64,000 bases of DNA, taken from Leuconostoc pseudomesenteroides KCTC 3652 (GTDB taxonomy: Bacteria; Bacillota; Bacilli; Lactobacillales; Lactobacillaceae). Below the pieces are notes generated by a model. That model saw only the letters and a list, made by a program, of their open reading frames with translations. It did not search any database and was not told the origin of the DNA. Shown piece by piece: positions 1 through 8,847 of this stretch (positions within the stretch are counted from its first letter, which is position 1; every line of letters starts with the position of its first letter). The translations under genes and the position numbers were made by a program. The stretch is taken from positions 1-64,000 of the forward strand of contig NZ_BMBP01000003.1 of the NCBI RefSeq assembly GCF_014634745.1, in the 5' to 3' direction.

Positions 1-143
1 AAGCACTAAGAGACTTTATTTTAACTGATCAAGATTTGATTGGTAAAAATTACGATCCTAGGAAACTATTAGCACCTGGTGTCACGGCCGTGGAAACGAG
101 TTTGGCAGAACGTCTGGCTGTTTTCGGTGCTTCATCACACTAA
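1..143 (+). CDS. fba: Class II fructose-bisphosphate aldolase, C-terminal end (partial)
   Basis: Only the last 46 codons and the stop are inside the window, read from base 3. The visible end contains YDPRKLLAPG followed by a helix and FGASSH. This is the layout at the C-terminus of class II (zinc) fructose-1,6-bisphosphate or tagatose-bisphosphate aldolases: DPRK, then an AFGS-like end. The enzyme would interconvert fructose 1,6-bisphosphate with glyceraldehyde 3-phosphate and dihydroxyacetone phosphate in the cytoplasm. The gene converges with araR and shares its terminator. The family call rests on a short tail, so fructose versus tagatose specificity cannot be decided. Confidence 0.7.
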   Translation, partial: ALRDFILTDQDLIGKNYDPRKLLAPGVTAVETSLAERLAVFGASSH

Positions 144-182
144 AAAAACGCTAACACATTAATTAATGTGTTAGCGTTTTTT
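143..182. terminator. Bidirectional rho-independent terminator
   Basis: A perfect 40-bp palindrome with six A at the left end and six T at the right (arms ACGCTAACACATTA and complement). It lies between the converging fba and araR genes, so it can stop transcripts from both sides. Confidence 0.9.
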
Positions 183-184
183 CG

Positions 185-1270
185 CTATTCTTTGAGTTTT
201 CGAACAGAATCTCGCTCCACCATGAGTGATTCGTAAACAACAGAGTCCACTTTATGATGATTTATTTTTTGCAATAATAGCGTAGCTGCATCACGTCCCA
301 TCATTTGCTGCGCATGCGTCATTGTCGTTAATCTAGGCGACATATACTTTGACAGTTGAAAATCATCAAATCCAATTATCGAGACATCTGTCGGTATTTT
401 TAAGCCAATGTCATTAACTAAATCCATAATTCTGATGGCTAGTTGATCATTATACGCCAAAATGGCCGTGGGCCGTTCTGATGATGTTTTCAATAATAAA
501 TCATTCATTTGCTGAAGCGCACTATTAACATTATCAGATTGATACATGATAGGTTTACAGAAAGGAAGTAGTGAAGAATGATCTTGATAAGCCTCAAGAT
601 AGCCATTTAATCTGTGAACGCCTTGAAGATCATCAACTTGAAAAACACCTACAATTTTTTTATGATTTTTAGAAAAAAGGTAGTTTGTTGCCTGATAAAA
701 AGCATGTTGATCATCACTAACTAGTGATGTTCCTTGAATATTTTTATAGGCAGCGTTAATAAAAATAACGGGAATTCCTAATTTCTCAATTTCTTTATAC
801 AGGTCAATATTGGTTGTTTCACTCGCGCTTTTTGTTGGTTCAACAATTAATCCCCCGAGATTTTGTCGCATAAAATTTTTTAATGCTGATCGTTCTCTTA
901 CAGGATCATTGTGAGTGTTCGCTAATATAAAAGAAAAATTATGCATTGATAAAACTTGGTCAATGCCGTCAATAATGGCAGGAAAAATATATGACGCAAT
1001 ATGCGTGGAAATAACCCCTACTACTTGTGGCACACTTTCTTTTTGCAATATTTCCGTTTTATCTGCTACAAAAGATCCACCACCTTGAATACGATAAATA
1101 AAGTTTTCGTTTTCTAAATCAGAAATAGCTCTTCGCACAGTGTAACGACTAACTGAAAATGCGGACATTAATTCGCTTTCAGTAGGTAACTTTTGGTCAA
1201 CACTGTAGTCTCCACTCAATATTTTATCTAAAATATATTGTTTAATAATTTCATATTTATTAGTTTTCAT
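185..1270 (-). CDS. araR: AraR-type GntR/LacI arabinose-responsive repressor
   Basis: A 361-residue DNA-binding regulator. The first ~70 residues form a GntR-type winged helix (KLPTESELMSAFSVSRYTVRRAI), and the rest is a LacI/periplasmic-binding-like effector domain (VVGVIS..., IIGFDDFQLSKYMSPRLTTM). This GntR-head/LacI-body fusion is the hallmark of AraR, the repressor of L-arabinose genes in Firmicutes. I start at the ATG at 1270, preceded by a GGTGG ribosome site, rather than at an upstream in-frame GTG. No arabinose catabolic genes are in the window, so its targets are elsewhere or the ligand differs. It sits beside the xylose genes, which suggests a pentose-use cluster. Confidence 0.85.
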   Translation of the reverse strand: MKTNKYEIIKQYILDKILSGDYSVDQKLPTESELMSAFSVSRYTVRRAISDLENENFIYRIQGGGSFVADKTEILQKESVPQVVGVISTHIASYIFPAIIDGIDQVLSMHNFSFILANTHNDPVRERSALKNFMRQNLGGLIVEPTKSASETTNIDLYKEIEKLGIPVIFINAAYKNIQGTSLVSDDQHAFYQATNYLFSKNHKKIVGVFQVDDLQGVHRLNGYLEAYQDHSSLLPFCKPIMYQSDNVNSALQQMNDLLLKTSSERPTAILAYNDQLAIRIMDLVNDIGLKIPTDVSIIGFDDFQLSKYMSPRLTTMTHAQQMMGRDAATLLLQKINHHKVDSVVYESLMVERDSVRKLKE

Positions 1271-1440
1271 AAATTTAACCACCACGATAAACCATCACAA
1301 TTTTTGTTAGCACGTAAGAGACACAACTGCATTGTATCGCGACTAATTTTTTTATGGAGATATGGTAATATATTGCGCTATCAACAATTATTGCTAATCA
1401 CTAACTGTTATTTAATAATGCCACCACTCCAATTTCATAC

Positions 1441-2610
1441 TCAATGGCTGAACTTCAAATCAACATCTTCCAAGTCAAGCACGTGGCGCGTCACACTTGC
1501 TGCCCCACCAAGCAAAGTTGCTTGATAGACAGAGTGATTTGCAAATAATAATTCTGATTGACAAGTTGGATTCAGATCTTGATACACTTCAATCACACGG
1601 CCTAATAATTCCGGCATTTCAGCGATAAAACGTGAGTGAATAAAGAGCGCTTGTGGGGCATAGGTTTGTATAATATCATAAGCCATTTGCGCAATGCCAC
1701 GGACCCAATCATCAATTAACGCTGTTGTTTCTGGTGCATTATGACTAGCACAAGCCACAAAATCAGCACGGACGACTTCTTTTTTGCCTAAAGCCTCGGC
1801 CAAACGTTTCAGCATGGCGTCTTCAGAATATAAATCTTCCATGCGAATAATTTCCTTATTCTGAGACCAAACAATACTGCGACCAACTTCACCAGCGCGT
1901 CCAGCCAAACCACGATATAACTGACCATCAATAATAATTCCAGCACCAATACCATAGTGAATATTGAGTGCAATTAAATTATCATATTGATCAATTTGTC
2001 GGTAATCATGATAATCCCGAATATAGACAGCCGCATAGTTAGCTTCGTTTTCTAGTAAAACTGGCACACTAATTACTTGTCCAAGTAAATCAGCCAAATC
2101 AATACCTGAATAATCAAAAAAAGGAGAGTATGTCACTTGATTTTGATCAACAACACCATGCACGCCAACCGCAATTCCCATAACACCCTCTTGCGTACCA
2201 TATTTTTGCGGTTTAATGCGATGCAAATTTTTCATCATTAAATCCACGACTTGTTTTAGTGTCAAGCCATCAACGTCAAATTCATCAGTCGCAATGACTT
2301 CACCACTCAAACGTACCTGTGCCATTCGTAAATGATGGCGTCCCATGTCAAATGCTACCACAAAACCGTAATTACGATTGAAACGAATCATTTTAGCCTT
2401 GCGACCACCTGTTTCGGTTGTATCCCCTTCGCCCAAATCTTCAATGAAACCAATATCATCTAAATCACGGTAAATTGAGCTAATTGTTGATTTATGTAAT
2501 TCTAGGTCAACCGCTAGTTGGGCACGCGACGTTTCTTTAGCATTAAATAACGCTTGTAAAACTAAGCGCTGATTATGATCCCGCATGGTGATTTGATCTG
2601 TTTTCTTCAT
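1441..2610 (-). CDS. xylR: XylR-type ROK family transcriptional repressor
   Basis: A 389-residue ROK protein. Residues ~1-75 are a MarR-like winged helix (RDHNQRLVLQAL, then SRAQLAVDLELHKSTIS) typical of XylR/NagC. The remainder is a sugar-kinase-like fold (FDMGRHHLRMAQ, GVMGIAVGVHGVVD, NIHYGIGAGIIIDG, GRAGEVGRS). Regulatory ROK proteins bind a sugar (xylose for XylR) and leave their operators. It is the last gene of the galM/xylT/xynB run, 37 bp after galM. A GGGAGAGG ribosome site lies more than 20 nt before the ATG, so the exact start is uncertain. A XylR-like operator at 6953 supports xylose as ligand. Confidence 0.85.
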   Translation of the reverse strand: MKKTDQITMRDHNQRLVLQALFNAKETSRAQLAVDLELHKSTISSIYRDLDDIGFIEDLGEGDTTETGGRKAKMIRFNRNYGFVVAFDMGRHHLRMAQVRLSGEVIATDEFDVDGLTLKQVVDLMMKNLHRIKPQKYGTQEGVMGIAVGVHGVVDQNQVTYSPFFDYSGIDLADLLGQVISVPVLLENEANYAAVYIRDYHDYRQIDQYDNLIALNIHYGIGAGIIIDGQLYRGLAGRAGEVGRSIVWSQNKEIIRMEDLYSEDAMLKRLAEALGKKEVVRADFVACASHNAPETTALIDDWVRGIAQMAYDIIQTYAPQALFIHSRFIAEMPELLGRVIEVYQDLNPTCQSELLFANHSVYQATLLGGAASVTRHVLDLEDVDLKFSH

Positions 2611-2646
2611 AGCATCGCTGGCATTAAAACAACCAGCACCTCTCCC

Positions 2647-3660
2647 TTATTTGTGATAATGATAAACAATTTCTGCCACACGGGTTTCATCTTTTTTCAA
2701 ACGCACGTCACCAAAGGCTGGAATATTTTCAGAGTTTGGTAATGTGTGGGGTTCCAAGGCAACTGCCACCCATTTATGTCCGTTGCCATGATTATTTATC
2801 ATATCCGATGTCATCGAATTGGCGGTGAAAACAACTAACCCATTTCGATGAGATATTACATCTATTGTACGCGAACTAACCTTATCTTTCAAACTAGCAA
2901 TTTTTGGTCCTTGAACGACAAAGACATCATCAAAGCCATGCTCTGCGGTTGTTTTATCCAAAGTTGCTAACGCAGCGCCCAAATCCGGCGCCATTCTCAA
3001 ATCAAATGGCGAATTATGATTGGCCATCGTCTCTCCAGTTGGTACTTTCCCAGTATCAACTGCCAAATGAACTTTACTATTGAGATGCAATTCATGGTTG
3101 GAGACATCATCAGATTGGCTTAAATTAAAATAAGCATGTGACGTCGGATTAAATACACCATCAGTTTCACGTTGCGTCCCGCTCATAGTCAAGGCCACAG
3201 TATCGTCATCTGAAAGTGTGTAGCGTATTTCCGATTCCAAATTCCCCGGAAAGCCATCTTGTGCTGACGTTATAGTCGCCGTCAAGACAATACTATTTTG
3301 ATCAAATTTTACGGCAAACATCGTATTGGACCAACCATTACCACCACCATGTAGCGAATTATCACCTTCATTTTGTGGTGTTTGAATCAATTGATCGCCA
3401 AGCTTGAATGTTGCATCTTTAATACGACCGGCAACGCGCCCAATCAGACGATTGATATAAAAAGGATTATCGGTGTAACCTGACATCTCCGGTGCTGACA
3501 ATAACATATTAACTCGTGTTCCTTCGTCAATGACCGAATATTCATGCCAAATACCGGCATAGTCGAGCACTGTAATCCGCGTGCCATTCTTATTTTCTAA
3601 CGAATAAGCAGACACTTTTTGTCCTTCAAAGTTACCAAATGTTTGAATGGTTGTTTTCAT
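2647..3660 (-). CDS. Aldose 1-epimerase (mutarotase)
   Basis: About 337 residues of the GalM family, which interconverts alpha and beta anomers of aldoses such as xylose, glucose or galactose in the cytoplasm. Visible family features are NRLIGRVAGRI, the NSLHGGGNGW histidine motif near residue 105, NPTSHAYFNLSQ with the second catalytic histidine, and VALEPHTLPNSEN carrying the glutamate base. I start at the second ATG (3660), which has a GAAAGAGA ribosome site; the ATG at 3678 has none. It lies between the sugar symporter and xylR, so it probably equilibrates xylose anomers released by the beta-xylosidase. The family rarely allows substrate assignment from sequence alone. Confidence 0.88.
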   Translation of the reverse strand: MKTTIQTFGNFEGQKVSAYSLENKNGTRITVLDYAGIWHEYSVIDEGTRVNMLLSAPEMSGYTDNPFYINRLIGRVAGRIKDATFKLGDQLIQTPQNEGDNSLHGGGNGWSNTMFAVKFDQNSIVLTATITSAQDGFPGNLESEIRYTLSDDDTVALTMSGTQRETDGVFNPTSHAYFNLSQSDDVSNHELHLNSKVHLAVDTGKVPTGETMANHNSPFDLRMAPDLGAALATLDKTTAEHGFDDVFVVQGPKIASLKDKVSSRTIDVISHRNGLVVFTANSMTSDMINNHGNGHKWVAVALEPHTLPNSENIPAFGDVRLKKDETRVAEIVYHYHK

Positions 3661-3687
3661 TTTTAAAGTCTCTTTCATTTTTGATTT

Positions 3688-3712
3688 AAAAAAATCAGTC
3701 TAACGACTGATT
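3688..3712 (-). terminator. Hairpin between xylT and galM
   Basis: On the minus strand an 8-bp stem AATCAGTC/GACTGATT with a 4-nt loop is followed by a T run. It lies in the 59-bp gap between xylT and galM and may terminate or attenuate transcripts leaving xylT, lowering galM and xylR expression. Confidence 0.75.
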
Positions 3713-3719
3713 ATTGTTA

Positions 3720-5093
3720 CTAATTTGCAACAGGTGCATCATTTAAATGATTCTTACGATGACGTAAGCTCGCTTCAATTTGTTCTAGTGAGCGACCACG
3801 CGTTTCTATGGTAAACTTGTGCACGAACCAAATGGAAATGAAGCACATCACCGCATAGAGATAGAATAAATTACCTGTACCAAAAGCACTTAGCAATGGT
3901 GGGAAGGTCAGTGAAACAATCGTGTTCGCTGTCCAGTTGACCACAGCACCAAATGAATTACCTAAACCACGGATATTGAGTGGGAAGCTCTCACCAATCA
4001 TAACCCACATGACAGGACCCCATGTTGCAGAGAAGAAAGCAATGTAGATTGTCAATGCAATCGCAGCAAGATACGAACCAAACTTGCCTGTACCTGAGAG
4101 TTGCATACCAACTGACATCAAAATCAGCGAAATACCCATCCCCCATGCACCGTAAATCAACATTTTCTTACGATCAATTTTGTCCATAATCATGACCGCA
4201 ACCCAAGTCACAATCACGTTAAAGATACCAATGCCAATGTGTGCCATCAAGGCTGCCGAGACACCAAATCCAATATCAGTGAAAATCGTCGGTGCATAGT
4301 AAAGTACCGTGTTACATCCCATGGTTTGTTGGAAAATCGCCAATCCCATCGCCATAATAAGCACTGGCCGGCTAAGTGGACCAAACAAGTCAGAAAGACC
4401 ACCAGTTTTGGCAGCTGCTTGTAATTCAATGTCACCTAATTCGGCTTCAACCATTTTTTCATCTTTGCTAAACATTGCCAACACTTCACGTGCTGCTTCA
4501 TTGTCGCCTCGGCGTACCAAATATCGTGGTGACTCTGGCAAAACAAGACCACCAAAGAATAAAGCTAACGCTGGTAAAGCTGCCAAAGCCAACATAATAC
4601 GCCAGCCAAACGTCAAGTCTTGCAACAGATAGTTAGAAATATACGCAACTAAGATACCAGTCATAATCATCATCTGAAATAATGACGCAACCCCACCACG
4701 TTTGTCGGCGGGTGCCATTTCAGATAAGTAAGTTGGAATGAGTGACGATGCGCCACCCACGGCTAAACCTAGCACTATTCGTGATGCTACTAAGTGAGCA
4801 AAATCAGGTGCTAAACCTGACCAAACCGCACCAACTAAGAAAATGATTGATGACAGCAATAATAACTTTTTACGACCGAATCGATCTGACATCGGTCCAA
4901 TCACAGCGGCACCAAGAATGGCACCCACAAGGACTGCGGAAACAACCCAGCCTTCTTGCCATTTGGTCAAAGTCAACTGTTTAGAAATAAACAATATGGC
5001 ACCGGAAATCACACCCGTATCATAACCAAACAATAACCCACCTAAAGCACCAAAGAAGTAAATAAAGCCCGCCGATAATTTATGCACTTTCAT
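3720..5093 (-). CDS. xylT: MFS sugar:proton symporter (XylT/AraE type)
   Basis: A 457-residue, 12-helix sugar porter of the major facilitator superfamily in the cytoplasmic membrane. Signatures are GGLLFGYDTGVISGA in helix 1, DRFGRKK in the 2-3 loop, PESPRYLVRRG in the central loop, QQTMGCNTVLYYAP in helix 7, and the ETRGRSLEQIE end. These are found in XylE, AraE and IolT. It probably imports D-xylose (or arabinose) with a proton. It lies 84 bp after the beta-xylosidase gene and before galM and xylR, so one xylose-use operon is likely. The precise substrate is inferred from the neighbours. Confidence 0.88.
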   Translation of the reverse strand: MKVHKLSAGFIYFFGALGGLLFGYDTGVISGAILFISKQLTLTKWQEGWVVSAVLVGAILGAAVIGPMSDRFGRKKLLLLSSIIFLVGAVWSGLAPDFAHLVASRIVLGLAVGGASSLIPTYLSEMAPADKRGGVASLFQMMIMTGILVAYISNYLLQDLTFGWRIMLALAALPALALFFGGLVLPESPRYLVRRGDNEAAREVLAMFSKDEKMVEAELGDIELQAAAKTGGLSDLFGPLSRPVLIMAMGLAIFQQTMGCNTVLYYAPTIFTDIGFGVSAALMAHIGIGIFNVIVTWVAVMIMDKIDRKKMLIYGAWGMGISLILMSVGMQLSGTGKFGSYLAAIALTIYIAFFSATWGPVMWVMIGESFPLNIRGLGNSFGAVVNWTANTIVSLTFPPLLSAFGTGNLFYLYAVMCFISIWFVHKFTIETRGRSLEQIEASLRHRKNHLNDAPVAN

Positions 5094-5177
5094 TTGTAAG
5101 ACACTTTCTGTTTAAAAACGTATAATCAATTGAAGTAACAATTACTTGAGATACTATTGCTTATTTATATGTTATTT

Positions 5178-6866
5178 TTAATAAAATCGACTCTCTGATT
5201 TCTGCCATGAATAACTACCGTCAGCTTCTTGGTAATCACCCAATTCCTTATAATCAAAGAAATCAAATTCTGCTGTTGAGTCATAGCCTGAATAATCGAC
5301 TGCAGCTAATCCAACATAAGCCCCCGTGAAGAAACCACCATATTCGCGTACGACATAGTCATCTGACAATACCGCAGCATCTAATGTAATGCCTGTTGCA
5401 ATCCAGTTTTGACCATCGAATGAATAGTAATAAGTATATGATTCCTTACGATTTTCGGACTTAAACCAAACGTATTCCGTACCTTCAGGAATCACCGGCG
5501 CATCGTCTTTAAAGTATGATGTGTATGATCCGTTACGCAAGCCACCTTTATTTTCACCAACTTCAATGACATTTTTACCGTCATCATTTTTTGTAATGAA
5601 AATAAACGACCAATGTGAGTGGTTGTAGTAATTAGTCAAACCAGCCATTGCTTGATATGAATATGGATCAAACTTTACTTTGGTTTCGGCATCAAAGTAG
5701 AAAGCTTGCCAACGGCGTGCAATCAAAGATAAGTCAAACGTGTTAGCCAATGAACCTTGACCGCGTAACACTAATTTGCCCGCGCCAGTGTGACCCATCT
5801 TTTCAGTAAATGGTACACGTAGTGTGTTCCAGTTAATGTCAAGCTTGTCATCAGTAAAGTCATCATGTTGTGAATGATCAGCTGGTGCATCAGTCAAAAT
5901 AGCGTCCTTAGGGGCTTCGACAAACGTTGAACCACCATGACCACCAACAACTCGTGGCCAACCTGCTTCATCCCATTCAACTTTTTGAATTGATGACTCG
6001 CGACCTAATGTTGACCAACCGCGTGGATCCGTAGCACTCTCCGTTGGATGATTCCAAGGACGAGCTGACAAGGAAGCATAATACCACTCGCCCCCCGGTG
6101 TATCAACAAGAGCGCCGTGCCCTTGCTTTTGCAAGTAAGCATTTGGCGTGTCAAAGTTAGTTAAGAATGGTCCTTCTGGTTCGCGTTCAAATGACAACGC
6201 ATCCAAAGTCTGTGAACGTGCAACGACTTCTTGATGAGTAAAGATCGTACCACCTTCCGCCGCAAACAAGTAATATTGACCCTTAATTTTATACAAATGT
6301 GGGCCTTCAACTAACTTAACTTCAGTCCCTTCCCAAATTGTACGGGCTGTTTCTGGCTTTAACTTCATTGTTGTTGTATCGAATTCAGTCAAAGTAATAC
6401 CATCAAATGGGTGATGATACTCGCGATGATCCCATGTCTGTTGCACAAGATACTTGCGACCATCATCGTCATGGAACAATGAGGCATCAAATCCAACACC
6501 ATTCACCAAAATTGGATCTGACCATGGCCCTTCAATGGATTCCGCAGTTGTCAAGTAATTTTTCATGTCTTTAAACGAGCCATCGGTAATTTTAACATCC
6601 GTGAAAATTAACCAGAACTTACCGTCGGCATAAGACAAGTCTGGTGCCCAAATACCACCTGATGATGGGTTGCCTTTCATATCCAATAGTGTCGTTGTAT
6701 CAAGGACATTTTTAACTAAATTCCAATGCACCAAATCTTGTGAGGCGTGAATTCGCACACCTGGGAACCATTCAAATGTTGATGTCGCAATATAGTAAGT
6801 ATCTGCCACACGAATAATAGATGGATCTGAGTTAAATCCCGGTAATACTGGGTTTTGAATCTGCAT
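5178..6866 (-). CDS. xynB: GH43 beta-xylosidase
   Basis: A 562-residue glycoside hydrolase family 43 enzyme hydrolysing xylose from xylo-oligosaccharides (some members also release arabinose). There is no signal peptide, so it acts inside the cell. The N-terminal five-bladed propeller shows NPVLPGFNSDPS (catalytic base Asp14), GFDASLFHDDDG (pKa-tuning Asp) and LVEGPHLYK (acid Glu). The last ~200 residues form the beta-sandwich common in XynB-type enzymes. It is the first gene of the operon, directly after a promoter with a XylR-like operator and a cre site, so it should be xylose-induced and glucose-repressed. AGAAAGGAAAGC precedes the ATG. Confidence 0.92.
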   Translation of the reverse strand: MQIQNPVLPGFNSDPSIIRVADTYYIATSTFEWFPGVRIHASQDLVHWNLVKNVLDTTTLLDMKGNPSSGGIWAPDLSYADGKFWLIFTDVKITDGSFKDMKNYLTTAESIEGPWSDPILVNGVGFDASLFHDDDGRKYLVQQTWDHREYHHPFDGITLTEFDTTTMKLKPETARTIWEGTEVKLVEGPHLYKIKGQYYLFAAEGGTIFTHQEVVARSQTLDALSFEREPEGPFLTNFDTPNAYLQKQGHGALVDTPGGEWYYASLSARPWNHPTESATDPRGWSTLGRESSIQKVEWDEAGWPRVVGGHGGSTFVEAPKDAILTDAPADHSQHDDFTDDKLDINWNTLRVPFTEKMGHTGAGKLVLRGQGSLANTFDLSLIARRWQAFYFDAETKVKFDPYSYQAMAGLTNYYNHSHWSFIFITKNDDGKNVIEVGENKGGLRNGSYTSYFKDDAPVIPEGTEYVWFKSENRKESYTYYYSFDGQNWIATGITLDAAVLSDDYVVREYGGFFTGAYVGLAAVDYSGYDSTAEFDFFDYKELGDYQEADGSYSWQKSESRFY

Positions 6867-6909
6867 AGTATGCTTTCCTTTCTTACTACCAAACCGGCTT
6901 CCGTATATC

Positions 6910-6923
6910 TGAAAGCGGTATCA
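6910..6923. promoter_or_regulatory. cre site (CcpA operator)
   Basis: TGAAAGCGGTATCA matches the TGWNANCGNTNWCA consensus at every fixed position. It lies roughly 10-25 bp downstream of the xynB transcription start, where bound CcpA-HPr-P would act as a roadblock. This predicts carbon catabolite repression of the xylose operon. Confidence 0.85.
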
Positions 6924-6940
6924 TTTCTTTTACAAAATAT

Positions 6941-6969
6941 ATCTTACCACGGTTAGTTTGTTCGTGCAA
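6941..6969 (-). promoter_or_regulatory. SigA promoter of the xynB operon
   Basis: On the minus strand: -35 TTGCAC (6964-6969), a 17-bp spacer and -10 TAAGAT (6941-6946). The start would be near 6934, giving a ~70-nt leader before xynB. Confidence 0.8.
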
Positions 6970-6977
6970 CCAACTAT
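6953..6977. promoter_or_regulatory. XylR-type operator (xylO)
   Basis: The left arm TTAGTTTGTT is separated by 5 bp from AACCAACTAT. The known xyl operator of Bacillus and Lactobacillus has TTAGTTTGTT, 5 bp, AACAAACTAA, so the left arm is exact and the right has two changes. It covers the -35 box and part of the spacer, as expected for repression by XylR. Confidence 0.8.
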
Positions 6978-6986
6978 GATATATTT

Positions 6987-7601
6987 TTAATCCAAAACGG
7001 CACATTCTTGACGTTTTGGTACACGTCTTCTCAGCACTAACATATAAATAATGCACCCACTCATAATAAATACCCATATCAATGGCACAAACACTGTTTC
7101 AAAACTAATGGCATGAACTGCTAAAAGACTCAATAACATCGAGACATCATTCCAGACATAACAAGATAAACTCTCTGAATATGGCGCCCGTTTAATTTTC
7201 TGAATCGTTGGAATAATTGCCAAGGCTTCAACAATCGCCAAAATAAACAATAACTCACCCTGCGTCAGCCCGTGAACCAAGGTCAACAAAAGTGGCACTA
7301 CAACCGCGCCTAACATGGCCAAAATAAATCGTCGATTGGTTGGTTGTTCTTTGGCGTATTTAAGACCCATAACACCAAAATATGAAAAAAAGACGACGCT
7401 CAAAACCATTGATGTTGCACCAAAACCGCCACGATTAGCCAAAATAATCACAGCCTCAATTAACGAAATTAATGCCCAAATCATATAGGTCGCAAAATTA
7501 GGTTGGAATTGCCCACGCTTCAACGCACGAAGCGCTGGCACATTACGATAAAATACCGCTAACATTGCTAATCCACCTAACCACGTTTGTATATGTAACA
7601 C
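6987..7601 (-). CDS. Multi-pass membrane protein of unknown function
   Basis: A 204-residue protein made almost entirely of hydrophobic segments; I count about six or seven helices. It starts at a GTG preceded by GAGGATAGACTG. The short loops contain basic residues (YRNVPALRALKRGQ, KYAKEQPTNRR, QKIKRAPYSES) and the tail is RRRVPKRQE. I see no catalytic motif and do not recognise the family; a PQ-loop/SWEET-like small transporter is possible but unproven. It is upstream of the xynB promoter on the same strand, with the xylose operator starting just past its stop. It is probably a separate unit. Confidence 0.6.
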   Translation of the reverse strand: MLHIQTWLGGLAMLAVFYRNVPALRALKRGQFQPNFATYMIWALISLIEAVIILANRGGFGATSMVLSVVFFSYFGVMGLKYAKEQPTNRRFILAMLGAVVVPLLLTLVHGLTQGELLFILAIVEALAIIPTIQKIKRAPYSESLSCYVWNDVSMLLSLLAVHAISFETVFVPLIWVFIMSGCIIYMLVLRRRVPKRQECAVLD

Positions 7602-7718
7602 CAGTCTATCCTCACTTTCTTATCACACCACTGACTATCATGATCAACCTTTACTTTGCTATTTATCATAACAAATATTTATTATCGTGCGTTAAAGTTC
7701 ATATTTTGTTCACAAAAA

Positions 7719-8843
7719 TTACTTTTTTATATGAAATAAGCGTGATAACCAGCCATGTTTGTTGGTTGTCACCATGTTATCATCTTCAATAAAAGGTACT
7801 TCTGCTAATTCAGGTGTTTCGTAATACAATTTTTTTAATCGTGCAGTATTCGGGTTTCGTAATCCCGGCATCTGCGTGAGTAGCGGTTTCTGCTCACTTT
7901 CGTCTAACCTAATGAAAGCATCATCTAATGAGATAGTTGGGTATGTTTTGCCGTCATTCAAAACAGATTGCGTCGTACGATTACGCTGATTACCCGCTAA
8001 ATAAGTGGTAGGTTGTACAATGGCATCAGATGAAATAACCGCTTTCCCAGTCATTTGTTTTTGATAATATCCGGCAGCGTAACTTGAAATAGGACCATAA
8101 CCTATAAATTCGATGATTGACGCATGGCTTTTAACTTTTGCATCCTGAATGATTTGTTTAAGTGCTGTTTCGTAAGTACTGCTTGTTGTTTCATTAACAT
8201 AAAAGCCGGCCAATAAGCGACCATCAGCGATATATAACACATTTTGCTGAGTTGGCACAATCCACTGATGTGCGTAATCCGTCATATTGTCACTTGGTTC
8301 TGAAAAAATGACGCGCAATGTTTGACTTGTCACTAGAGAAGCTTCTTGTAAGTACCAATACAGGTCTTCACCACTATCAAAACGCTCATGATGGTCGCCC
8401 GCCAACAATGTACCATTGGTCAACGCAAGACGAATGGTAAACTCATGGAAAATAATATGTTCTGCTCCAGCAGTAATCAATTCAATTTCGTAAGCATCAT
8501 AATTTTTAGGCACTTCAAACGTCATGATATCTTTGTTTTCATGATAGGCTACAATTTGGCGATGATAGACATCAAAAAATGTAATCGTTAAGTAGCCAAA
8601 CATGTGATTGGCGTTTGTAATGTCGCGTTCTAATTCATACGTTTCGCCCTGAACTAAATAGGGAAGATCTGCAAGCTTGTTACTTACAATGTAATCACGT
8701 TTTGAAGCCCACCTTGCAACCACTTGGCCGCTTGGCAGCCATTGATTTTCGTAAAAAACTTGGTTCATCCGGTCAAATCGGATATTTGCCCCTTGTAATT
8801 CTAACAACTCTGTCTGTGGTGTCCAATAAATATGATATTGCAT
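7719..8843 (-). CDS. asp3: Accessory Sec protein Asp3 with extended C-terminal domain
   Basis: About 374 residues. The first ~150 match Asp3, a carbohydrate-binding-like partner of Asp1 and Asp2 in export of serine-rich adhesins: IYWTPQTELLELQGANIRFDRM, the GETYELERDI strand, ITFFDVYHRQI and a FHEFTIRLA end. Streptococcal Asp3 is far shorter, so ~220 residues here are extra. The added part contains IIEFIGYGPISSYAAGYY, which resembles the nucleophile-elbow region of the neighbouring Asp2 (VIFHGYSMGSYPAMYYA) but with the serine position changed. I start at the ATG at 8843, 11 nt after a GGGGG site and 4 nt past the asp2 stop; an ATG at 8861 is an alternative. It is the last gene of the adhesin locus. 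Confidence 0.8.
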   Translation of the reverse strand: MQYHIYWTPQTELLELQGANIRFDRMNQVFYENQWLPSGQVVARWASKRDYIVSNKLADLPYLVQGETYELERDITNANHMFGYLTITFFDVYHRQIVAYHENKDIMTFEVPKNYDAYEIELITAGAEHIIFHEFTIRLALTNGTLLAGDHHERFDSGEDLYWYLQEASLVTSQTLRVIFSEPSDNMTDYAHQWIVPTQQNVLYIADGRLLAGFYVNETTSSTYETALKQIIQDAKVKSHASIIEFIGYGPISSYAAGYYQKQMTGKAVISSDAIVQPTTYLAGNQRNRTTQSVLNDGKTYPTISLDDAFIRLDESEQKPLLTQMPGLRNPNTARLKKLYYETPELAEVPFIEDDNMVTTNKHGWLSRLFHIKK

Positions 8844-8847
8844 AACG

